From positions 752,001 to 816,000 of the forward strand of contig CAOLHI010000931.1 in NCBI GenBank assembly GCA_948474755.1: a stretch of 64,000 nucleotides of DNA. Direction: 5' to 3'. Under the pieces are notes generated by a model. It was not told the origin of the DNA and made no database searches. It saw only the letters and a list, made by a program, of their open reading frames with translations. Below are positions 1 through 64,000 of this stretch, one piece after another. The DNA is from Ctenosaura bakeri. Its lineage: Eukaryota; Chordata; Lepidosauria; Squamata; Iguanidae. The number at the start of each line of letters is the position of its first letter. The stretch's first letter is position 1. A program made the translations under genes and the position numbers.

Positions 1-1128
1 TAACTCGCCATCTTCTCTGCGCAGCGACCCTACTGTCTCCTTCTTTTTCCTTTTGCTGCGGACATATTTAAAAAAGCCCTTTTTATTGTTTTTAATGTCT
101 CTGGCCAGCCTAAGTTCGTTCTATGCTTTAGCCTTTCTGACTTCCTCCCTACATCTCCTAGCTACTTGCTGAAATTCTTCTTTGGTGGTTTCCCCCTTCT
201 TCCATTTCCTATACATGTTTCTCTTGACTCTTAGCTCAGCTGAGAGTTCTTTAGTCAACCATTCTGGTTTCTTCAGATGCCTTCCATTTTTCCTCCTTAA
301 TGGCACTGTTTTAGACTGTGCCTTCAGTATCTCCTTTTTAAGGAACTCCCATGCCTCCTGAACTCCTTTCCCTTTCACTATTCCTGACCACGGAATTCCA
401 GCCAGCAGCTCCCTAAGTTTACAGAAGTCCGCTTTTTTAAAATCTAAGATGAGTGTCTGGCTACCCTTATCTTCTCCTTCCCACTGAATGCCAAATTCCA
501 ACAGGGCATGGTCACTCCCCCCTAAAGATCCAACCACTTCTACCTCATTCACAAGGTCATCCCTGTTGGTCAAGACCAGATCTAGAATATTTGATCCCCT
601 TGTGGCCTCTTCCACCTTCTGGACCATGAAGTTGTCTGCAAGACAAGCAAGAAACTTGCTGGACCTTGCTGTCTTGGCAGAGTTTGACTGCCAGCATATA
701 TCCGGGTAATTGAAATCTCCTATTATTACTGTATCCCTCCTCTTTGAATGTGCAGTCATTTGGTTGAGGAAGGCGTCATCCAAGTCCTCAGCCTGGATTG
801 GAGGTCTGTAGTAAACCCCCACCAGAATATCCCTATTGTTTCTCGCTGCCTTAATTCTTACCCAAATGCTCTCGACTTGGCTTTCTGGGTTTAAGTCCTG
901 GATCTCTTCACAGGTGAAAACATCCTTGACATATAAGGCTACTCCTCCTCCTTTCTTGTTTGGTCTATTTTTACAAAATAGGCTATACCCCTCTATTCCT
1001 ATATTCCAATCATGAGACTCATCCCACCAGGTCTCAGTGATGCCTATCAAATCGTATTTATTTTCTTGTACTAGGAGTACAAGCTCATCCTGCTTGTTTC
1101 CCATACTCCTTGTATGGGAAACAAATAA
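1..1128 (-). mobile_element. CR1-type LINE, endonuclease part of ORF2, decayed
   Basis: The minus strand encodes a nearly open endonuclease domain: ITETWWDESHDWNIGIEGYS, GGGVALYVKD, VGVYYRPP, IIGDFNYPDICW, and SLGGSDHALLEF for the SDH motif. This is the apurinic-endonuclease fold of CR1 retrotransposons. A TAG stop near 121 interrupts it, and the frame resumes to the window edge ([16 protein letters not shown]). The 5' end is at about 1128, where it meets a BovB fragment in opposite orientation. The reverse transcriptase would lie beyond position 1. Confidence 0.85.
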
Positions 1129-1129
1129 A

Positions 1130-2330
1130 ATAAAAAGATGATGGAAACAATATACTGAAGAACTGTATAAAAAAGATAAAAGGATGAAGGAAGATCCATT
1201 TGAAGATGAACCCACAATTTTAGAAAGTGAAGTAGAAGCTGCACTCAAAGCAATTGGGAGAAATTGATCACCTGGAATAGATGGTATACCAATAGAACTG
1301 CTTCATTCTATAGAGACAGAATCTGCTCTAGGTCTAACTAAAATCTGTCAGCAGATATGGCAAACAAAAGAATGGCCTAGAGATTGGGAATGACCATATT
1401 CATTCCAATTCTCATGAAAAGGGACACCAGGGATTGCAGAAACCACAGGACCATTGCATTAATTTCCCACGCAATGAAAGTGATGTTCAAAATTCTACAA
1501 CAAAAAAGGCAAAAGATTTGTACGATCTGAAGAGAAACCAGAGTATTGATTGTGTAGATCATAAAAAACTATAGATTGCTCTTAAAAGAAATAGGTGTGC
1601 CCCAACATTTGATTGTTCTGATGTGTAACCTGTACTTGGGACAGGAGGCTATCATCAGGTTAGAATATGGAGAAATGGAATGGTTTCCAATTGGCAAAGG
1701 GGTCATGCAAGGCTGCATTTTATTACCCTATCTATTTAACTTGTACATCGAACCATATGTACATATGTAAAGAAGGATCAGAGTCAGAGGAAGATGGTGT
1801 GAAAATTGGAGGGAGGAACATCAATGATTTAAGATACGTAGACAACGTCATACAGCTAGCAGAAAGGAATGATCACTGAAGAAAGTCAAGAAAGAAAGTG
1901 TAAAGGCAGATTTACAGCTGAACATTAAGAAAACAAAAGTAATGACCACAGATGATTTACCTCACTTTGAAGTAGACAATGAAGACACCAAAATAGTTCA
2001 AGATTTTCCATACCTTGGCTCAGTCATTAATCAGAATGGAGACTGCAGTCAAGAAACCAAAAGAAGACTAGAATTTGGAAGGGCAGCTAAGAAGGAACTA
2101 GGCAAGATCCTGAAGTGCAAAGATATATCACTGGATACTCAAGTTAGGTTTGTCCAAGCCATTGTATTTCCCATTTCTATGTAGGGCTGTGAAAGCTGGA
2201 CAGTGAAGAAAGCTGATAGGTACAAAATCAACTCATCTGAAATGTGGTGCTGGTGGAGAGTTATGTGGATACTGTGGAGTGCTAAAAAGACAAATAAATC
2301 TTTCATGGAACCCTCAGGTTCCAAGGAACC
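1130..2330 (+). mobile_element. BovB/RTE LINE, reverse transcriptase remnant
   Basis: Broken frames on the plus strand keep the order of the BovB reverse transcriptase. In order they are EQYTEELYKKDKRMKED-like, GIDGIPIELL-like, IPILMKRDTRDCRNHRTIAL-like, VMQGCILLPYLFNLY, then NDLRYVDNVIQLAE (the Y-DD site degraded to YVDN). These are followed by FPYLGSVINQNGDCSQETKR and GCESWTVKKADRYKINSSEM. Multiple stops and frameshifts make it a dead copy. BovB is abundant in squamates and in some mammals that acquired it by transfer. Confidence 0.85.
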
Positions 2331-2394
2331 CTGATTGAGAAACTCTGGCCTAAGGTCACCCCATCATTTTTCATGGCTGAGCAGGTATTTGAAT

Positions 2395-2470
2395 ACTGAT
2401 CTCCAAAATTTCTAATCCAATCCTCATAAAAGGTGACACCAGAGATTGCAGCAACCACAGGACCACAGGC
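2395..2470 (+). mobile_element. Second short BovB/RTE fragment
   Basis: The stretch with gtgacaccagagattgcagc and aaccacaggaccac is a diverged duplicate of 1395-1460 in the BovB copy just upstream (GDTRDCxNHRT). It is either a separate insertion or a local rearrangement of the same element. It ends about 100 bp from exon 28. Confidence 0.55.
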
Positions 2471-2547
2471 TGGCTCTTATTTTACAGGCCTTGCTTGACC
2501 ACAAATGAATAGTTTGTTGTATAAACCAAAGTTTAGCGCCTCTCTCA

Positions 2548-63117
<60,570 letters not shown>

Positions 63118-63189
63118 CTACAAATGAGAGGCAGAGAGAGGGAGGGAGAGAATTCAGAGTACAGTGAAATGTAGGTGTGAATAAAAGCT

Positions 63190-63425
63190 CATTGATTCCT
63201 TAGCAGGTTTGAAGAGTCTGAACCTGCAATGTTTTATTTTTATTTGTTGCTAAACTTTCTTTGTTTTGTTATTTAACTATTTATTTATTTATTTTAACTT
63301 GTGTTGTTAATATCAAATTTAGTTTGTGTTTTAACTTTTGTATTAAGATTTTTTAAAAATTGTACTGTATTTTTTTTAACATACTGTACTTCACTTTGAA
63401 TCCCATTATGGGAGAAAGGAGGGCT
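63190..63425 (+). mobile_element. L2-type LINE 3' UTR
   Basis: ttaacttgtgttgttaatat, ttttaacttttgtattaaga and tactgtacttcactttgaat followed by gggagaaaggagggctata are the 3' UTR of L2-type elements as at 31150-31400 and 41380-41520. It is followed by a tetranucleotide array. Confidence 0.6.
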
Positions 63426-63427
63426 AT

Positions 63428-63430
<3 letters not shown>

Positions 63431-63461
<31 letters not shown>

Positions 63462-63500
63462 TCCATCCATCCATCCATCCATCCATCCATCCATCCATCC
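63431..63500 (+). repeat. (CAAT)n-(CATC)n compound microsatellite
   Basis: About eight CAAT units pass into about ten ATCC/CATC units, directly after the L2 3' end. It probably grew from the L2 tail repeat. Confidence 0.95.
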
Positions 63501-63504
63501 TTTT

Positions 63505-64000
63505 TTCCACAGCCTTGGAAGTCAAGGAGAGTTGCAGAAATTAAAACAGATGTAGATGAAAGACCTCATCAGTAAAAACATACAAAAGTTAAAATATAAT
63601 TGCAGTATTAATAGAACTAAAGGCAATTCAAAACCACACCCATTAAAAAGCAACAAATATAGTCCATACAGCACATTATTAAAAGCCCTCTTCCAATAAA
63701 ACACCAGGTGCTAAACAGACTGCTTCCTACCCATTGTCGTCTTCTTCTTCTTCCTTCAAAAAACCACACACACCTTTCCTCCGTGTTAGCCAATAGCATA
63801 TTTATACGTGCAACCAAAAGCATTATTTCTTTTTTACTTCCCAGAGGATACGGCAATTATAGCCAGGCTACAGTTATCCAGTGGATATTTGTGTCTTCAA
63901 GCCAGTCTCCACTGTACCCACTCAACAGATTTTAGGGGGCTGGCCAAAATTTGATTTGCTTTCCTGTGTAAGATTCACTGCTCTCAAAGGAAAAACTCCA
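63505..64000. other. Intron 3, terminal part in window
   Basis: About 0.5 kb with no exon or clear repeat. Exon 3 is expected beyond the edge. Confidence 0.5.

Noticed and set aside
63431..63500. CRISPR-like array of short repeats
   Set aside because: It is a simple tetranucleotide microsatellite with no spacers, in a vertebrate intron.

Overview
The window comes from a vertebrate nuclear genome, most likely a squamate reptile (lizard-type). One gene is present: the middle of ABCC3 (multidrug resistance-associated protein 3, MRP3), on the minus strand. I delimited 25 coding exons between 63117 and 2566. By order, length and phase they correspond to exons 4-28 of the 31-exon human gene. Together they give 3747 nt, or 1249 uninterrupted codons. 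The first three exons (N-terminus) lie beyond 64000, and the last three (rest of the second nucleotide-binding domain) lie beyond position 1. Every exon has AG/GT borders on the minus strand.

Read in gene order (high to low coordinate), exons 4-5 encode the end of the N-terminal membrane domain TMD0. Exons 6-7 carry the L0 linker, 8-13 the first transmembrane domain, 14-15 the lead into NBD1, and 16-19 NBD1. In NBD1 the Walker A, Q-loop, LSGGQ signature, Walker B, D-loop and H-loop are all visible. Exons 20-21 are an acidic then basic linker, 22-26 the second transmembrane domain, and 27-28 the start of NBD2 with its Walker A. Together they describe an intact organic-anion/conjugate efflux pump rather than a pseudogene.

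Everything else is intronic and rich in mobile-element remains. These include CR1 and BovB/RTE LINE pieces (1-2470), a 5'-truncated L1 with a 27-bp target duplication (23247-26803), and a short L1 flanked by a 95-bp direct repeat (11902-12783). There are four L2-type LINE 3' ends, several tRNA-derived SINEs including a MIR-like copy, and four Tigger/pogo-like elements flanked by TA. One CpG-rich block is tentatively DIRS/LTR-like (17170-18060), and there are two LTR-like segments. The combination of BovB, a SINE ending in a BovB-like AAC tail, CR1, L2 and recent-looking L1 is the main reason for suggesting a squamate.

The most interesting non-genic signal is a set of non-autonomous DNA transposons with termini GGCC(C/A)TTTCYRCAC. 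At least six copies have exact 3-bp target duplications. They include long GC-rich forms, one carrying an array of YY1-like GCCATTTTGG motifs, and short near-palindromic forms that would fold into hairpins within the ABCC3 pre-mRNA. I found no bacterial-type system, CRISPR array or convincing second gene.
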